From Candidatus Methanoperedens sp. (GTDB lineage: Archaea; Halobacteriota; Methanosarcinia; Methanosarcinales; Methanoperedenaceae): DNA of 64,000 nt. The first letter of the stretch is position 1; each line of letters opens with the position of its first letter. The translations under genes and the position numbers were made by a program. Location: assembly GCA_026552955.1 (NCBI GenBank), contig JAPMTS010000014.1, forward strand, positions 1 through 64,000, in the 5' to 3' direction. A model generated the notes under the pieces. It saw only the letters and a list, made by a program, of their open reading frames with translations, was not told the DNA's origin and did no database searches. Positions 63,639-64,000 of this stretch are shown piece by piece.

Positions 63639-64000
63639 ATGTACATTATATCACTTTTCGGGCAAGCGTTCATGCCACCGAAAGTGATGACAGGGTAAAA
63701 AGTGCCCTGTCGCTTTTTCTTTTAGATAATAAGATCAATGCAACAAAGACCGAAGGTCATTTTGGAAATCCCATCACTTTACTTCAGGGACAAATTAAAG
63801 GAAAAGACTGTATACGTTCTATCGATCTGATAAAATCAGGCCTTTTGGAACATGAACTCGAAAGGCTAAGAAATGAACGCTGTGAAAGAATTGATGATGA
63901 ATGTTGCCTTTATATAAGGTTCGATAAGCAGGCTGCTTTTGATGGAAAGGTCAGGCTTGCCAAGATCACGGATGCTATCACAGCAAAAATCAAGCTTAAA
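63635..64000 (+). CDS. COG1325-type RNA-binding (exosome-associated) protein, partial
   Basis: The frame opens with [18 protein letters not shown], overlapping the L15e stop, and continues past the window end for at least 122 codons. [21 protein letters not shown] and [12 protein letters not shown] match the small archaeal RNA-binding proteins of COG1325, usually found next to rpl15e and exosome/RNase P genes. The end of the gene is not seen. Confidence 0.85.
   Translation, partial: MNVHYITFRASVHATESDDRVKSALSLFLLDNKINATKTEGHFGNPITLLQGQIKGKDCIRSIDLIKSGLLEHELERLRNERCERIDDECCLYIRFDKQAAFDGKVRLAKITDAITAKIKLK

Overview
The window is archaeal and fits best a relative of Candidatus Methanoperedens (ANME-2d, anaerobic methane-oxidising Methanosarcinales). 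Archaeal markers are a glycerol-1-phosphate dehydrogenase (egsA), ribosomal protein L15e, UPF0179, DUF63, DUF2119, KptA, a tRNA-Gly with a canonical-position intron, and CofC for coenzyme F420. Two futalosine-route menaquinone genes (mqnB, mqnD), a pentaheme c-type cytochrome and a glyA-folD pair narrow this to a cytochrome- and menaquinone-using methanotroph lineage. The assignment is inference; no 16S rRNA or mcr gene is present.

Layout. 1-4.5 kb: a truncated membrane protein, cofC, terC, a gamma-carbonic anhydrase with a winged-helix partner, and a small ORF behind a palindromic operator. 4.5-17.6 kb: a cell-surface glycan region. A ten-gene minus-strand run encodes GT-C-like membrane proteins (one split in two), a polysaccharide pyruvyl transferase, a polysaccharide deacetylase, a GT4 and a GT2 glycosyltransferase, a flippase, a secreted dockerin protein and a PGF-CTERM protein. 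Opposite stands a secreted cohesin/SdrD-B-repeat protein. 17.6-20.6 kb: an oxygen-defence and electron-transfer group (F420H2 oxidase-type flavodiiron protein, pentaheme cytochrome, rubredoxin). 20.7-29.3 kb: housekeeping genes tatC, hisD, uvrB, spoIIM-like, DUF63, egsA, UPF0179, kptA, thpR and a Trm112-like gene.

29.4-34.3 kb: a metal/redox region with a three-HMA copper P-type ATPase, a small membrane partner, a CcdA-type thiol transporter and an Lrp/AsnC-like regulator. ccdA and the regulator share an operator-like palindrome. 34.4-42.4 kb: intact genes (DUF2119, flavin-binding PNPOx-like, DJ-1/PfpI, a CrtI-like oxidoreductase) lie among decayed DNA: a dead IS200/IS605 element, a frameshifted CDGSH gene, truncated flavin reductase and pyruvate-kinase-domain fragments, and solo transposon-end-like hairpins.

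42.4-47.8 kb: one-carbon/purine genes (purN-glyA-folD) and menaquinone genes (mqnB-mqnD). 47.8-51.9 kb: repeat-rich DNA, a coiled-coil winged-helix regulator, a MinD-like ATPase, a RecA/KaiC-like protein lacking a good P-loop, and two envelope proteins. 51.9-55.7 kb: r15Pi, cobQ and gfcR in one operon, a NifU-like protein and the intron-containing tRNA. 56-62.7 kb: kdpABC plus a KdpD that lacks its histidine-kinase half. The window ends with rpl15e and a partial COG1325 RNA-binding protein. No CRISPR array or rRNA was seen.
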